DNA from: Akkermansiaceae bacterium
GTDB lineage: Bacteria > Verrucomicrobiota > Verrucomicrobiia > Verrucomicrobiales > Akkermansiaceae
Assembly: GCA_011524615.1 (NCBI GenBank)
Contig: WTJZ01000263.1
Span: 1-12,736 of the forward strand
Direction of reading: 5' to 3'
Length of the DNA stretch: 12,736 nt
Shown: in pieces, positions 12,462-12,736 of the stretch
Layout: each line of letters starts with the position of its first letter
Numbering within the stretch: the first letter of the stretch is position 1
Notes under the pieces: generated by a model
What the model saw: the letters and a program-made list of their open reading frames with translations, nothing else
The model's database searches: none
Told to the model about the DNA's origin: nothing
Made by a program: the position numbers and the translations under genes

Positions 12462-12736
12462 TTAGTATTCGACCGCAAAGCCATCTTCCTTATCCGTCTT
12501 CCCATCTGTCTTGATAAAGACCTCCAGAGAACTAGCGAGCTCCCGATCCAGACGCACCAACTTACGGTAATCTGCGATCGCTAGATCCTTATTCCCCATG
12601 AGGACATGCAGGCACCCTCTGTATTGGTACGCGACCGCGAGCGTTGGCTTCAGCTCCAGGGCCTTATTGTAATACTGGAGCGACTCCTCATAGTTCTCCG
12701 CTGAGACCTTTCGTGCACAGTACGCATAGTTATTAT
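12462..12736 (-). CDS. Tetratricopeptide-repeat protein (3' end only)
   Basis: The frame enters from the right edge (first full codon at 12734) and ends at TAA 12464-12462, giving the last 90 residues. Seen are a TPR unit, roughly NNYAYCARKVSAENYEESLQ then YYNKALELKP, and a second repeat AYQYRGCLHVLMGNKDLAIADYRKLVRLD. A charged tail follows (IKTDGKTDKEDGFAVEY). TPRs are helix-pair scaffolds for protein-protein contacts; nothing here reveals the partner. The neighbouring symporter gene begins 11 bp after the stop, suggesting one transcript, though a functional link is not implied. Confidence 0.85.
   Translation of the reverse strand, partial: NNYAYCARKVSAENYEESLQYYNKALELKPTLAVAYQYRGCLHVLMGNKDLAIADYRKLVRLDRELASSLEVFIKTDGKTDKEDGFAVEY

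Overview
The window looks like chromosomal DNA of a member of the Verrucomicrobiota, probably a marine or polysaccharide-degrading one (inference). The clues are a secreted PEP-CTERM protein, a decayed sulfatase next to a GDSL/SGNH esterase, an ECF sigma factor, and starts that nearly all lack a recognisable Shine-Dalgarno sequence. The metal-uptake operon has an architecture known from Chlamydia, which belongs to the same PVC superphylum.

Layout. Positions 1-597 (-) hold an ECF sigma factor cut by the window edge. A four-gene ABC metal transporter operon follows divergently at 899-5016 (+): lipoprotein binding protein, ATPase, a permease fused to a DtxR/MntR-like repressor domain, and a second permease. 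A 9-3-9 dyad resembling Fur-family operators lies just before the first gene, and an intrinsic terminator sits between genes 1 and 2. At about 5041-5280 (-) is the wreck of a sulfatase. Then come an SGNH hydrolase (5417-6112 +), a PEP-CTERM protein (6257-6934 +), a convergent YjbQ-family enzyme (7027-7437 -), and a two-gene toxin-antitoxin module (7662-8164 +). A minus-strand block at 8268-10549 carries a DUF3592-like membrane protein, a membrane-anchored alpha/beta hydrolase, a BCP-type peroxiredoxin with its own terminator, and a small unknown membrane protein. The 10550-11118 gap has no credible gene but is packed with hairpins and repeats. The window ends with a glutamate/aspartate-type DAACS symporter (11119-12450 -), preceded by the 3' end of a TPR protein (12462-12736 -).

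How the genes fit together. The most interesting unit is the metal transporter. Its gene order and protein lengths (323, 260, 452 and 302 residues) parallel chlamydial ytgABCD, where the third product (YtgCR) is a permease whose C-terminal part is released as an iron-responsive repressor of its own operon. Here the C-terminal domain carries a convincing DtxR/MntR dimerisation-domain pattern, and a palindrome lies at the operon head. Self-regulation by a repressor embedded in the permease is therefore a testable hypothesis. The sulfatase remnant, SGNH esterase and PEP-CTERM protein suggest a once larger extracellular polysaccharide or surface-associated locus. The other genes look like independent housekeeping or accessory units.
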